A DNA stretch of 42,366 nucleotides from NCBI GenBank assembly GCA_016179685.1, contig JACPCR010000102.1, forward strand, positions 1 through 42,366, read 5' to 3'. Shown here one piece after another: positions 8,139 through 16,024 of the stretch. The translations under genes and the position numbers were made by a program. The stretch comes from Planctomycetota bacterium. Lineage in GTDB: Bacteria; Planctomycetota; PUPC01; JACPCR01. The stretch's first letter is position 1. Every line of letters starts with the position of its first letter. The notes under the pieces were generated by a model. That model saw only the letters and a list, made by a program, of their open reading frames with translations. It was not told the DNA's origin and did not search any database.

Positions 8139-9317
8139 ATGAAGATCACGGACGTCCGAGCGCTGGGGCCTCTCGCGGGATATACCACCTTCGTCGAAAT
8201 CGAAACCGACGATGGTATCACCGGGATCGGCGCTACGGATGCGCCCGTCCTGATCGTGAAGCCCATCCTCGAACACGGCGAGATTTCTCTGAAAAGCCTG
8301 GTGGTCGGTGAAGACCCCAGCGATCCCCGGCGGCTCTGGCGAAAAATGTCCGTACGGTGGCCGGCGCGCCGCGGCAGGGGCTGCGAGGCCGGATTGGCCG
8401 TGAACGCCATGGCCGCCATCGATATGGCCCTCTGGGACCTCACAGGGAAAGCGGCCGGAAAACCCGTCTATCAATTGCTCGGCGATGCCGTTCAACGGAG
8501 CGTCACGGCCTACGCCAGTTCCACACTGTTCACGGAAGCGCCCGACGGCGCATGGATCAAGAAGCCCGCCTCCCTCCTCGTCCGAGAATGCCGCTGGGCG
8601 CTCCAACAGGGATTCCAGGCCATCAAGTTCGGCTGGGGAAACAGCTTCGGCCCAGAAGACGAAGACCGGCTGGCAGCCATCCGAGCGGGGATCGGACCAG
8701 AGACGCGGCTCATGCTGGACCTGGGATGCCCCGCTTACTGGGGCGGCGATTGGGATTTGAAGGCGGCCATCCGAGCCGCACGCCGCCTGGAAAAGTACGA
8801 CCTCTACTTCTGGGAGGAACCGCTCCCCCCGCATGACGTCACAGGCTTCAGAAAACTATGCAATGCCGTCAGGATTCCGATCGCCACCGGCGAAAGCCTG
8901 ACCACCGCGGACCAGTTCGATCCCTTCATCGAGCGCCAGGCCCTCCATGTCGTGCAGCCTGACGCCCAGCAGATGGGAATCACCCCGTTTCACCAGGTCG
9001 CCTCCAAGGCCGGCCGGGCAGGCATCCTCTGCGTGCCGCATGGGCCTTGGACGGCCATGGCCGTCGCCGCTCACCTCCACCTCCTCGCCACCTTGAAGAA
9101 CGGCGACATGATCGAATACCCGAACCTGAAGTCCCTCGGCTGGTGTCCGCGGACCCGGGATGAAGTCCGGCTCAACAACCGCGAGATCGTCGAATATCCG
9201 CCCGTCCTCAAGGACGGATGCCTGCCGCTGCCGGAACGGCCAGGGCTCGGTCTGGGCGGGTTCGTTCACAAGGCCATCCGGAAACTCGACCGCTTCTACC
9301 CCTCGAGGAAGCAATGA
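8139..9317 (+). CDS. Enolase-superfamily enzyme (mandelate racemase / muconate lactonizing type)
   Basis: A 392-residue enolase-superfamily protein with an N-terminal capping domain and a TIM-barrel. These enzymes abstract a proton next to a carboxylate, usually for racemisation or for dehydration of sugar acids. Visible residues: K163 in KFGWG (barrel strand 2), metal ligands D194 (LMLDLG), E226/E227 (WEEPLPP) and E252 (TGESL), then D275 (QPDAQQ) and H301 (VPHGPW), fitting the His-Asp dyad of the mandelate racemase subgroup. Its stop codon overlaps the start of a D-2-hydroxyacid dehydrogenase gene (ATGA), so the two are probably co-translated and may act on one sugar acid. The substrate cannot be assigned. 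Confidence 0.85.
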   Translation: MKITDVRALGPLAGYTTFVEIETDDGITGIGATDAPVLIVKPILEHGEISLKSLVVGEDPSDPRRLWRKMSVRWPARRGRGCEAGLAVNAMAAIDMALWDLTGKAAGKPVYQLLGDAVQRSVTAYASSTLFTEAPDGAWIKKPASLLVRECRWALQQGFQAIKFGWGNSFGPEDEDRLAAIRAGIGPETRLMLDLGCPAYWGGDWDLKAAIRAARRLEKYDLYFWEEPLPPHDVTGFRKLCNAVRIPIATGESLTTADQFDPFIERQALHVVQPDAQQMGITPFHQVASKAGRAGILCVPHGPWTAMAVAAHLHLLATLKNGDMIEYPNLKSLGWCPRTRDEVRLNNREIVEYPPVLKDGCLPLPERPGLGLGGFVHKAIRKLDRFYPSRKQ

Positions 9318-10243
9318 CGAAGGTGCTTCTGACCTGGAAACCCCCGCGGGGGCTGGAGCGCATCCGGACGTGCCTCGACGGTCTCGATGTCCAGGCCACC
9401 CACACTCGAGCTGAAATCTTGCACAGCATCGGGGACGCTGACGTGGCTTGCGTCGGACACTGGGATGCGGAAATCTTCCGGGCGGCGCATCAGCTTCGCT
9501 GGGTCCACGCCTTCTCGGCCGGCGTGAATCACCTGCTCTTCCCGGAATTCGTCGCCAGCCCGATCCCTCTGACCAGCCTGAAGGGAACCTTCGACATCCC
9601 GGCTGCCGAGTACGCCCTCGGCGTGATGCTCGCCTTCACCCGCAGGATTGAATATGACGTACGCCGGCGAGCCTGCCGCACCTTCGAAGAGTCCGAGCCC
9701 ACCGAGCTTTGGGCCCGAACGGCCGGCATCGTCGGCTTCGGAAGCATGGGAGCGGAGATCGCCAAACGATGCCGCGCCTTTGGAATGAAAGTACTCGCCC
9801 TAGCACGACGTCCGCGCGAGGCCCCCGCAACAGTCGAAGAATGGTTCACGGCCGAACGCCTTCGGGACCTGCTGGCCCGGTCGGACTTCGTGGTGGTCGC
9901 CGTGCCGCTCACCGAGCAAACCAGAGGCATGATCGGTGAAGCCGAGCTGTCCGTGATGAGGCCAACGGCATACCTCATCGACGTGTCGGGACGCCCGGCC
10001 ATCTACGATATCGGTGCGCTGACCCGGGCGCTCCAGGCCCGCCGGATCGCCGGGGCGAGCCTGCAAATCGTGCCCGAGCCCGATTCCCCTCTGTGGGCGC
10101 TGGAGAATCTCCTAATCTCTTTCCACCGCATCGTTTCCCGGGAACATTTCGATCGGGCCATCGAAACGTTCTGTGAAAACTTGCGGCGTTACCGCGCCGG
10201 ATGCCCGCTCGTCGGGCTCGTGGACAAGAAAGCAGGCTACTGA
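9314..10243 (+). CDS. D-isomer-specific 2-hydroxyacid dehydrogenase
   Basis: A 309-residue NAD(P)-dependent dehydrogenase interconverting a 2-hydroxy acid and a 2-oxo acid. The Rossmann motif is GFGSMG (141-146), followed by the usual SDFVVVAVPLTEQTRGMIG stretch. The catalytic Arg (R227 in DVSGRP), Glu (E255 in VPEP) and His (H271 in SFHRI) can all be placed. The final histidine context (SFH rather than the common PH) and the DVSGRP version of the N..RG motif are atypical, so substrate prediction is weak. ATG 9314 is chosen because it overlaps the upstream stop (ATGA) and the protein then begins with the family N-terminus. It pairs with the enolase-family gene. Confidence 0.85.
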   Translation: MTKVLLTWKPPRGLERIRTCLDGLDVQATHTRAEILHSIGDADVACVGHWDAEIFRAAHQLRWVHAFSAGVNHLLFPEFVASPIPLTSLKGTFDIPAAEYALGVMLAFTRRIEYDVRRRACRTFEESEPTELWARTAGIVGFGSMGAEIAKRCRAFGMKVLALARRPREAPATVEEWFTAERLRDLLARSDFVVVAVPLTEQTRGMIGEAELSVMRPTAYLIDVSGRPAIYDIGALTRALQARRIAGASLQIVPEPDSPLWALENLLISFHRIVSREHFDRAIETFCENLRRYRAGCPLVGLVDKKAGY

Positions 10244-10250
10244 TAGTATT

Positions 10251-10285
10251 CGCTTAGGGATGTGCGGGGGGGGCTTCCCTAAGCG
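10251..10285. other. Hairpin between the dehydrogenase gene and tRNA-Leu
   Basis: A perfect 10-bp inverted repeat, CGCTTAGGGA (10251-10260) with TCCCTAAGCG (10276-10285), around a 15-base G-rich loop containing GTGCGGG. It begins 8 bases after the dehydrogenase stop and ends 7 bases before tRNA-Leu. There is no T-run. Confidence 0.65.
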
Positions 10286-10292
10286 TGTACGA

Positions 10293-10376
10293 GCCGGAGT
10301 GGCGAAATGGCAGACGCGCTGGATTCAAAATCCAGTGGGCGATAAGCCCGTGTGGGTTCGACTCCCTCCTCCGGCA
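10293..10376 (+). tRNA. tRNA-Leu (anticodon CAA), CCA not encoded
   Basis: An 84-base class II tRNA: acceptor GCCGGAG (10293-10299) pairs with CTCCGGC (10369-10375); anticodon stem CTGGA/TCCAG holds loop TTCAAAA with anticodon CAA. The long variable arm (around GGGCGATAAGCCC) is typical of leucine tRNAs, and the T-loop is TTCGACT. The discriminator A (10376) is followed by CGA, so the CCA end must be added enzymatically. No consensus promoter is visible directly upstream. Confidence 0.93.
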
Positions 10377-10474
10377 CGAGACTTCGGTCGCCATCATCGC
10401 CCGTCTGAAACGATGGACCTGGCGTCATCAAGACGCCCGGGAAGCTGATCTCGCAACTCGCTGGGGGAACAAGG

Positions 10475-11080
10475 ATGAAGGAACCGGTCAGCAAGAACAT
10501 CACCTGGCATCACGGAAAACTGACGGACGAGGAACGGGTGAAATGCTTGAACCAGAAAGGGGCCGTCGTCTGGTTCACCGGCCTGTCCGCTTCGGGCAAG
10601 TCCACCGTGGCCCGTGAAGTCGAAAAGGCCCTGGTCGAAAATGGCTTCCACGCGGCAGTCCTCGATGGCGACAACATCCGGCACGGGCTGAACCGCGATC
10701 TGGGTTTTTCGCCCGAACATCGCGTAGAGAATATCCGCCGAATCGGGGAGGTGGCCAAGCTCATGGCCGCAGCCAACGTCATCACCTTGACGGCCTTCAT
10801 CTCACCCTACCGGGCCGACCGGGACCAGGCCAGGTCGCTGCTTCCCAAGGGCTTGTTCGTCGAGGTCTTCTGCAGGGCCTCCATCGAGGCCTGCGAAAAG
10901 CGGGACCCCAAGGGGCTCTACAAGAAGGCCCGGGCCGGCGAGATCAAGGAGTTCACCGGGATCAGCGCTCCCTACGAGCCGCCGGAGCGGCCGGAGATCG
11001 TGCTCGCCACTGACCAGGAGTCCGTGGAGGAATCGGCCCGGAACGTCCTGAGCTATCTCAGCGGCCACGGGATCATCTGA
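10475..11080 (+). CDS. cysC: Adenylylsulfate (APS) kinase
   Basis: A 201-residue APS kinase that phosphorylates adenosine 5'-phosphosulfate to PAPS using ATP. The Walker A motif is GLSASGKST (36-44). The following LDGDNIRHGLNRDLGFS (63-79) is the family APS-binding signature, and the later FISPYRADRD and PKGLYKKARAGEIKEFTGI stretches are also diagnostic. It is the first gene of a compact sulfate-assimilation set, 14 bases ahead of cysH. No ATP sulfurylase (CysDN or Sat) is in the window, so the APS-forming step is encoded elsewhere. A small hairpin (10421-10437) lies in its leader. Confidence 0.95.
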   Translation: MKEPVSKNITWHHGKLTDEERVKCLNQKGAVVWFTGLSASGKSTVAREVEKALVENGFHAAVLDGDNIRHGLNRDLGFSPEHRVENIRRIGEVAKLMAAANVITLTAFISPYRADRDQARSLLPKGLFVEVFCRASIEACEKRDPKGLYKKARAGEIKEFTGISAPYEPPERPEIVLATDQESVEESARNVLSYLSGHGII

Positions 11081-11094
11081 ACGAAGGTGTTGCG

Positions 11095-11862
11095 ATGACT
11101 TCACAAGAGACTCCAGTCGCCAGCGTCGACGTGACGCTCCTCGATGAGCTTCAGGCCATCGCGGAACCGGCGGAGTTGGTCCGGCAGGTCTTCCGGCGTT
11201 TCGGGCCCAGGGCGGCCATCGGCACCAGCGGTCAGCTTACGGGCAGCGTCCTGGTGGACATGGCTTCCCGCGCGGGTGTCCCCTTCCGCGTTTTCGCCGT
11301 GGATACCTTGAGACTCCATCCGGAAACCTACGAAATCTGGCAGCGGCTGGAGAAGCGGTACGGCATCCAGATCGAGCGTTATCGCCCCGACCCGGCAAGA
11401 CTCGACGCGATGGTCCGGCAGCATGGAGAGTTTCTCTTCTTCGACAGTAAGCCGAAACAGGAACTCTGCTGCAACGTGCGCAAGGTCGAGCCCCATGAAG
11501 TCGCTCTGGCGACTTTGGACGCCTGGATCGCGGGACTTCGCCGCGATCAGTCGGAAGGCAGAAAAGCTACCGCCAGGCTGGAAATCATCGAGAGAGCTGA
11601 CCACCGAATCTTGAAGGTCTGCCCGCTCGCGGACTGGAACGAGGCGCAGGTCCGGGCCTACATCCAGAAACAGGACGTTCCTTATAACCGGTTGTTCGAC
11701 CCCCTGCCCCACGGGGCGCGTTATGCCTCCCTGGGATGCGCCATCTGCACGACGCCCGTGCTCCCCCACGAGTCGCACCGGGCGGGCCGCTGGCGATGGT
11801 TCAATACGCAGCCCGACGACAAGAAGGAGTGCGGCATTCATCTCAGACCGAAGAAGCTCTGA
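11095..11862 (+). CDS. cysH: APS/PAPS reductase with [4Fe-4S] ligands
   Basis: A 255-residue thioredoxin-dependent reductase that reduces APS or PAPS to sulfite. C125-C126 and C215/C218 form the CC...CxxC set that binds a [4Fe-4S] cluster in APS-reductase-type enzymes; classical enterobacterial PAPS reductases lack it. The catalytic cysteine is C246 in KECGIHL. The N-terminal GTSGQLTGSVLVDM is the ATP-pyrophosphatase-like loop. Its neighbours are APS kinase upstream and a PAP phosphatase downstream, overlapping by one base (TGATG), which suggests PAPS is made and turned over here. Whether the true substrate is APS or PAPS cannot be read from sequence. Confidence 0.93.
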   Translation: MTSQETPVASVDVTLLDELQAIAEPAELVRQVFRRFGPRAAIGTSGQLTGSVLVDMASRAGVPFRVFAVDTLRLHPETYEIWQRLEKRYGIQIERYRPDPARLDAMVRQHGEFLFFDSKPKQELCCNVRKVEPHEVALATLDAWIAGLRRDQSEGRKATARLEIIERADHRILKVCPLADWNEAQVRAYIQKQDVPYNRLFDPLPHGARYASLGCAICTTPVLPHESHRAGRWRWFNTQPDDKKECGIHLRPKKL

Positions 11863-12719
11863 TGCCCCTCAACGCCGCTCCCCTTCCTCACCCTGAACTT
11901 GCCGATCGGCTTTCCGTGGCTGCCCGCCTGGCTCGGGAGGCCGGCGGCCGAATTCTTCAGATCGCCTCGTCAGGCCTCACGCAGGCGCGAAAGCCGGACC
12001 ACTCCTTGGTAACCAATGCGGACCACGCCTCGGACCGGTTCATCCGTGAAGGCCTGCAGGCCGCCTTCCCGCAGGACGCCATCCTCACGGAAGAAGCCGG
12101 CAGCCTGGGACCGATCGACAGCCGCCGGCTCTGGGTCGTGGACCCGCTGGACGGGACCAAAGCCTTTGTCCGCCGAGTCCCCGGATTCTGCGTCATGTTG
12201 GGCCTGTTGGACGACGGAAAGCCGGCGCTGGGCGTGGTTTATGACCCGCTCTCGGGCTGGCTCTACCAGGCCGTCGCAGGATGTGGCGCTTCCGGCGTGC
12301 CTCCGGGCCAGACCCGCCGGGTCCCCCTCCAGGTCTCCACCCGCCGCGACCCCCACACCATGGCCCTGATCGGGTCCCCGGGCATGCCCGAGGAATGGCG
12401 GCACGCGTTTCACCAACGCATCGGCCTTCTCCCGGGACCGACCATCAACAGCGTGGGAATCAAGGTGGGGCTGCTCGTGCGTCAGGAAGGCGACGTCTAT
12501 TTCAATCATCACAGTGTCAGTTTCTGGGATACGGTTGCCCCCATCCTGATCGCCCAGGAGGCGGGGGCCATCGCCACTCTCCTGGATGGGCAGCCATTCG
12601 AGTACGACTTGAAAGCCGTCCCGCTCGTCCACCACGGTCCCTCCTTGATCACGAACGGGACCTGTCACGATCGGTTGCGTCAGCAAATGGCGGATGTCGT
12701 CGGGGTAACTGCTGAGTGA
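11862..12719 (+). CDS. cysQ: 3'(2'),5'-bisphosphate nucleotidase (PAP phosphatase)
   Basis: A 285-residue member of the inositol-monophosphatase superfamily. CysQ removes the 3' phosphate of PAP, the by-product of PAPS-using reactions. Lithium-sensitive phosphatase motifs are visible: EEAG (77-80), DPLDGTKAF (94-102) and the late SVSFWDTVAP stretch that provides the last metal ligand. ATG 11862 overlaps the cysH stop (TGATG); an upstream in-frame start would lie inside cysH. The last codons (VTAE-stop) coincide with the left end of a MITE-like repeat beginning at 12706, so the C-terminus may have been rewritten by that insertion. Confidence 0.9.
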   Translation: MPLNAAPLPHPELADRLSVAARLAREAGGRILQIASSGLTQARKPDHSLVTNADHASDRFIREGLQAAFPQDAILTEEAGSLGPIDSRRLWVVDPLDGTKAFVRRVPGFCVMLGLLDDGKPALGVVYDPLSGWLYQAVAGCGASGVPPGQTRRVPLQVSTRRDPHTMALIGSPGMPEEWRHAFHQRIGLLPGPTINSVGIKVGLLVRQEGDVYFNHHSVSFWDTVAPILIAQEAGAIATLLDGQPFEYDLKAVPLVHHGPSLITNGTCHDRLRQQMADVVGVTAE

Positions 12720-12965
12720 TCGTCACCGGAGGCCTGTTTCCGTGAGTCCCGTTGGGACGTCCGAAATAGTTACGCATGCTATACGTAGACCGTTTACATA
12801 CAACGGGTTATGCAAGGTGGCAACGTCAAGGACACTGCCACCTGGCATAGCAGCCCAGGGCACAAGTTCGCCGAAGCCCCGCGAAGTCGAACGCAGCCCT
12901 GGGAAGGGAAAGCGCATAAGCTACAAGAGTCCCGTAGGGACGACAGAAGTTTTCGCTAAGGAGTT
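12706..12965 (+). repeat. MITE-like repeat element, copy 1 (with internal insertion)
   Basis: Aligns with the reverse complement of 26126-26301. Short imperfect terminal inverted repeats are visible: left TAACTGCTGAG, right (reverse complement) TAACTCCTTAG. Just inside each end is a small palindrome, GTCCCGTTGGGAC (12747-12759) and GTCCCGTAGGGAC, and the centre holds a longer palindromic stretch (about 12853-12903) with the arms CCCAGGG/CCCTGGG. Relative to copy 2 this copy has about 86 extra bases (12767-12852) with their own hairpin (12809-12849). It encodes no protein. It looks like a non-autonomous MITE/REP-type element; any mobilising transposase is not in the window. Confidence 0.75.
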
Positions 12966-13009
12966 GCTCGTCGGGAAGGTGGGATGACCGCCGAAACCTT
13001 GCCGCTCCG

Positions 13010-13038
13010 TTGACGCTCAAGATACCCCATGCTAGTAT
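13010..13038 (+). promoter_or_regulatory. Probable promoter upstream of pheA, with extended -10
   Basis: TTGACG (13010-13015), a 17-base spacer and TAGTAT (13033-13038) preceded by TGC, which makes an extended -10 (TGNTAGTAT). Transcription would start near 13045, inside hairpin C2 (13035-13078), about 340 bases before pheA. Confidence 0.55.
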
Positions 13039-13078
13039 CCCCGTTCATCAGTGCACCCGCGCTGATGAACGGGGATAC
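13035..13078. repeat. Long hairpin C2 with conserved GTGC-ACCC-GC(A/G)C core
   Basis: A 20-bp stem (13035-13054 with 13059-13078; one T-G wobble) and a 4-base loop ACCC (13055-13058). No T-run follows. The apical core is shared with C1, C3, C4 and C5, while the stem sequence is unique. Confidence 0.8.
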
Positions 13079-13199
13079 GAGCCGGAAACCCCGGCCAAAT
13101 CTAAGAGTCACTCCAGCTTGATCACATGTAAATGGGTTATTGATGAAATATCGAGATTCCTTATTTCGCTTCGAAGGTCACTCCGGGAGGGGTTTCCTA

Positions 13200-13247
13200 G
13201 AGTAGACGAACTCGCAAGTGCGGGTGCACTTGCGAGTTCGTCTACTC
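13200..13247. repeat. Long hairpin C3 with GTGC-GGGT-GCAC core
   Basis: A perfect 22-bp stem (13200-13221 with 13226-13247) and a 4-base loop GGGT (13222-13225), the complement of the ACCC loop in C2. It lies about 130 bases upstream of pheA. A smaller hairpin, AAATGCG-CGTT-CGCATTT, follows at about 13263-13280. Otherwise 12966-13379 shows no gene. Confidence 0.85.
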
Positions 13248-13379
13248 GTATTCGGCGGCAAAAATGCGCGTTCGCATTTCCACCGCTGAAAAGAAATTGA
13301 CGGGTGCCGAAGTAGTCGTGCTCTCCCGTACCCGTCTGTGAGAATCCGGTTCGCTTCGCCTCGGCTACCGCATTCCAGC

Positions 13380-14447
13380 ATGTCCCTCGAAGAACTCCGT
13401 TCCCGGATCGACGTCTACGACCGCGAGATCGTCCGGCTGCTGAATGAGCGGGCGCGGATCGCCCAGCAGATCGGACAGCTCAAGAATCAGCGAAATTCGC
13501 ATATCTTCGACCCCAACCGGGAACGCGAAATCTACACGCGTCTGCTCAAGGAAAATCCGGGGCCCCTGAGTACCCAGTGCCTCCTGGCCGTGTACCGGGA
13601 GATTATGTCCGGCTCGTTCGAGCTCGAGCGTTCCCTGCGGGTCAGTTTTCTCGGGCCCGAGGCATCCTTCTCGCACCTGGCCGCGCGGCGCAAGTTTGGA
13701 TCGTGCGTGGAATTCCTGGCGGAGACGGACATCCCTTCCGTCTTCCTGGCCGTGGTGAAGGGCCGGGCTGACTACGGCGTCGTCCCCGTGCAGAACTCCC
13801 TCGAGGGGGGCGTCAATGATGCCTTGGATACTTTCCTCGAGGTGGAGGTCTCGATCTGCTCGGAACTGCTCGTCCCCATCACGCAATGTCTGCTGGCGAA
13901 GTGCCCCCGGGAGCAGGTGCGCCGCGTCTACTCCAAGCCGCAGGCCCTGGCGCAGTGCCGGCGCTGGCTGCGGGAAAACCTCCCTCAGGCCGAATGCGTC
14001 GATGAGGCCAGCACCGCCAGCGCGGCCCGGCGGGCCGCCCAGGAAACGGGGGCCGCCGCCGTGGCCAGCGAAATCGCCGCAGAAGTCTACCAGCTCCAGA
14101 TTCTCGAACGAGCCATCGAGGATGGGCCACGAAACGTCACCCGCTTCATCGTCCTGGGCAACCAGACGACGGTCCCCACGGGACACGATAAGACCTCGCT
14201 CCTCTTCCGGGCCAGGAATGAGCCCGGCGCGCTCTGCAAGCTGCTCCTTCCCCTCAAGGAACGGAATCTGAACATCACCTGGCTCGACTACCGGCCGTCC
14301 CGGGAACTCGGCTGGGAATACGTGTTCTTCCTGGACATCCAGGGCCACAAGGACGATCCCAATGTCCATGAGGCCCTCGATGACCTGCGGACCATTGCCA
14401 GTTACTTGCGAGTGCTGGGCTCCTTCCCCGTAGCGGTTAGCGTGTGA
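13380..14447 (+). CDS. pheA: Chorismate mutase / prephenate dehydratase (P-protein)
   Basis: A 355-residue bifunctional enzyme for phenylalanine synthesis: chorismate to prephenate to phenylpyruvate. The chorismate mutase helix bundle fills about residues 1-85 (SLEELRSRIDVYDREIVRLLNERA). The dehydratase domain begins FLGPEASFSHLAA and contains GVVPVQNSLEGGVNDALD and NVTRFIVLGNQ, whose Thr-Arg-Phe is the catalytic motif. A C-terminal ACT domain (about 280-355) with DYRPSRELGWEYVFFLD replaces the usual ESRP phenylalanine-binding motif with a close variant, so feedback inhibition is likely. ATG 13380 is preferred to 13338 because it starts at the conserved mutase helix. The leader contains two long hairpins. 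Confidence 0.93.
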   Translation: MSLEELRSRIDVYDREIVRLLNERARIAQQIGQLKNQRNSHIFDPNREREIYTRLLKENPGPLSTQCLLAVYREIMSGSFELERSLRVSFLGPEASFSHLAARRKFGSCVEFLAETDIPSVFLAVVKGRADYGVVPVQNSLEGGVNDALDTFLEVEVSICSELLVPITQCLLAKCPREQVRRVYSKPQALAQCRRWLRENLPQAECVDEASTASAARRAAQETGAAAVASEIAAEVYQLQILERAIEDGPRNVTRFIVLGNQTTVPTGHDKTSLLFRARNEPGALCKLLLPLKERNLNITWLDYRPSRELGWEYVFFLDIQGHKDDPNVHEALDDLRTIASYLRVLGSFPVAVSV

Positions 14448-14492
14448 GAAGCCCGCCGTGTCCCTAACGAGCCGCACAAGGAACATCCTGCT

Positions 14493-15263
14493 ATGCGCAC
14501 ACCGGTTGCTGCGGGAAACTGGAAGATGAACCTGACGCCCGATGCGGCCGAAGCGCTCGCCCGGGCCGTGCACGATGCCGCCCCGGGCCTTCCGGGCGTC
14601 GAAATCGTGCTCTGCCCGCCTGCGGTCTACCTGGCTTCCGTCGCCCGGGTGGTCAGCAACGGTCCCGTGGCCTTGGGCGGCCAGAACCTCTACTGGGAGG
14701 CCGAGGGCGCCTTTACGGGCGAGATTTCGGGACACATGCTCCGATGGGTCGGATGCCGCTATTGCATCGTCGGCCACTCCGAGCGTCGCCACGTCTTGAA
14801 GGAAACGGACGATGAGGTGAATCGCAAGGTAAGGGCGGCCCAACGGCACTCCCTCGTGCCTATCTTCTGTGTCGGCGAGACGCGCCAGCACCGCGAGTCC
14901 GGCCAGATGGAAGAGGTGATTACCACGCAGGTCCGGCGGGGCCTTGACGGATTTGCACCGCGGGCGTCCGGGGACCTGGTGATCGCTTACGAACCCGTGT
15001 GGGCCATCGGGACAGGCTTGACGGCCACGCCGCAGCAGGCCGATACGGTCCACCGGCTCGTCCGCGGCCTGATACGGCAGCTCTGGGGTGACGCCTTGGC
15101 CGCCGGTATCCGCATTCTTTATGGAGGCAGCGTCAAACCGGACAATATCGAAGGACTCGTCGCCCAGCCCGACATCGATGGCGTGCTCGTCGGAGGCGCC
15201 AGCCTCAAGGCCGAGGCCTTCCTCGCCATCGCGCGCGGGTGTCGCTTGCGATCCTGTTCGTAA
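14493..15263 (+). CDS. tpiA: Triosephosphate isomerase
   Basis: A 256-residue glycolytic enzyme interconverting dihydroxyacetone phosphate and glyceraldehyde 3-phosphate. All catalytic residues are visible: K11 in GNWKMN, H95 in IVGHSERR, and E167 in AYEPVWAIGTG, plus the phosphate-gripping YGGSVKPDN and VGGASL stretches near the C-terminus. The length is normal for the family. It lies 45 bases downstream of pheA and just upstream of secG, a tpiA-secG order found in many bacteria. Confidence 0.97.
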   Translation: MRTPVAAGNWKMNLTPDAAEALARAVHDAAPGLPGVEIVLCPPAVYLASVARVVSNGPVALGGQNLYWEAEGAFTGEISGHMLRWVGCRYCIVGHSERRHVLKETDDEVNRKVRAAQRHSLVPIFCVGETRQHRESGQMEEVITTQVRRGLDGFAPRASGDLVIAYEPVWAIGTGLTATPQQADTVHRLVRGLIRQLWGDALAAGIRILYGGSVKPDNIEGLVAQPDIDGVLVGGASLKAEAFLAIARGCRLRSCS

Positions 15264-15337
15264 TCCGCCTGGAAATCCCTTAAACTTCAGATGGAAAGCG
15301 GTTCTCGTTCCATGTTCCTCCCTCGGGGTGGTCTCCT

Positions 15338-16024
15338 ATGCTCTACGGCTTCCTGATCTTCCTCCTCGTCATGGATTGCCTCCTCTTGATCCTCCTCGTC
15401 CTCGTCCAGTCCGGAAGCGGCTCAGGCCTCGCCAGCGCTTTCGGCGGCGGCGTCGAGGATTCGCTGCTCGGCTCCAAGGGAAACGTGACCCTCAATCGCT
15501 GGACCTCCGGACTCGCCGCAGGCTTCTTCATCCTCTGCTGCCTCCTCGCTTGGGTCTCGCCGGGGACCACCCGCAGCGTGACTTCGGATATGGACGCCGC
15601 AGAAACCTCGAAGGACGCCGGCTCGACCCAGGGCTCGGCCACGGAGACCCACCAGAACACGCCGGGTCCGGTGGAGCAGAACGAGACGCAGGCCCCAGGT
15701 GATCCCAGCGCCAGTCCCGCCTCGGGCTCGGAAGCCGGGACCCCGGCAGACGGCAAGACCGGGGGAGCGTCCGAAGGGAAGCCTGCCGCCTCTCCGATTC
15801 CAGAAGCAGGGCCGAGCGGGCCGCGTAACGGTGAAGACGCCCTCCGTGAAAAAACGCAGGAGACCCGCGAGGCCGGCACGGAAACCCCCGAGCCGGACGC
15901 CAAGGCCAGCGAGCCGGCCCCCGGAGAAAAGAATCCATCGGAATCTCAAGGCGTGACCGAGGACCAGCCCGGCGGCGCGCAGCCCGGCGAACCCGGGACC
16001 GAGAAGCCAAGCGATCCAGAATGA
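15338..16024 (+). CDS. secG: Preprotein translocase subunit SecG with long disordered tail
   Basis: The first 75 or so residues are SecG, the small accessory subunit of the SecYEG channel: a membrane helix (FLIFLLVMDCLLLILLVLV), the conserved QSGSGSGLASAFGGG loop and a second helix (SGLAAGFFILCCLLAWV). After this comes about 150 residues of low-complexity, Glu/Pro/Ser/Thr/Gly/Ala-rich sequence with no hydrophobic stretch. SecG is usually about 70-110 residues, so the tail is an extension, probably disordered. The GC-rich tail region gives long open frames on the other strand, which are shadows. Confidence 0.88.
   Translation: MLYGFLIFLLVMDCLLLILLVLVQSGSGSGLASAFGGGVEDSLLGSKGNVTLNRWTSGLAAGFFILCCLLAWVSPGTTRSVTSDMDAAETSKDAGSTQGSATETHQNTPGPVEQNETQAPGDPSASPASGSEAGTPADGKTGGASEGKPAASPIPEAGPSGPRNGEDALREKTQETREAGTETPEPDAKASEPAPGEKNPSESQGVTEDQPGGAQPGEPGTEKPSDPE

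Noticed and set aside
13365..15053. A 562-codon open frame on the minus strand antisense to pheA and tpiA
   Set aside because: It runs across two clearly recognised genes, has no family motif and is explained by high GC leaving few stop codons. The same applies to long antisense frames opposite murA (35912-37333), the aminotransferase (24711-26063) and the large membrane protein (27622-28797).
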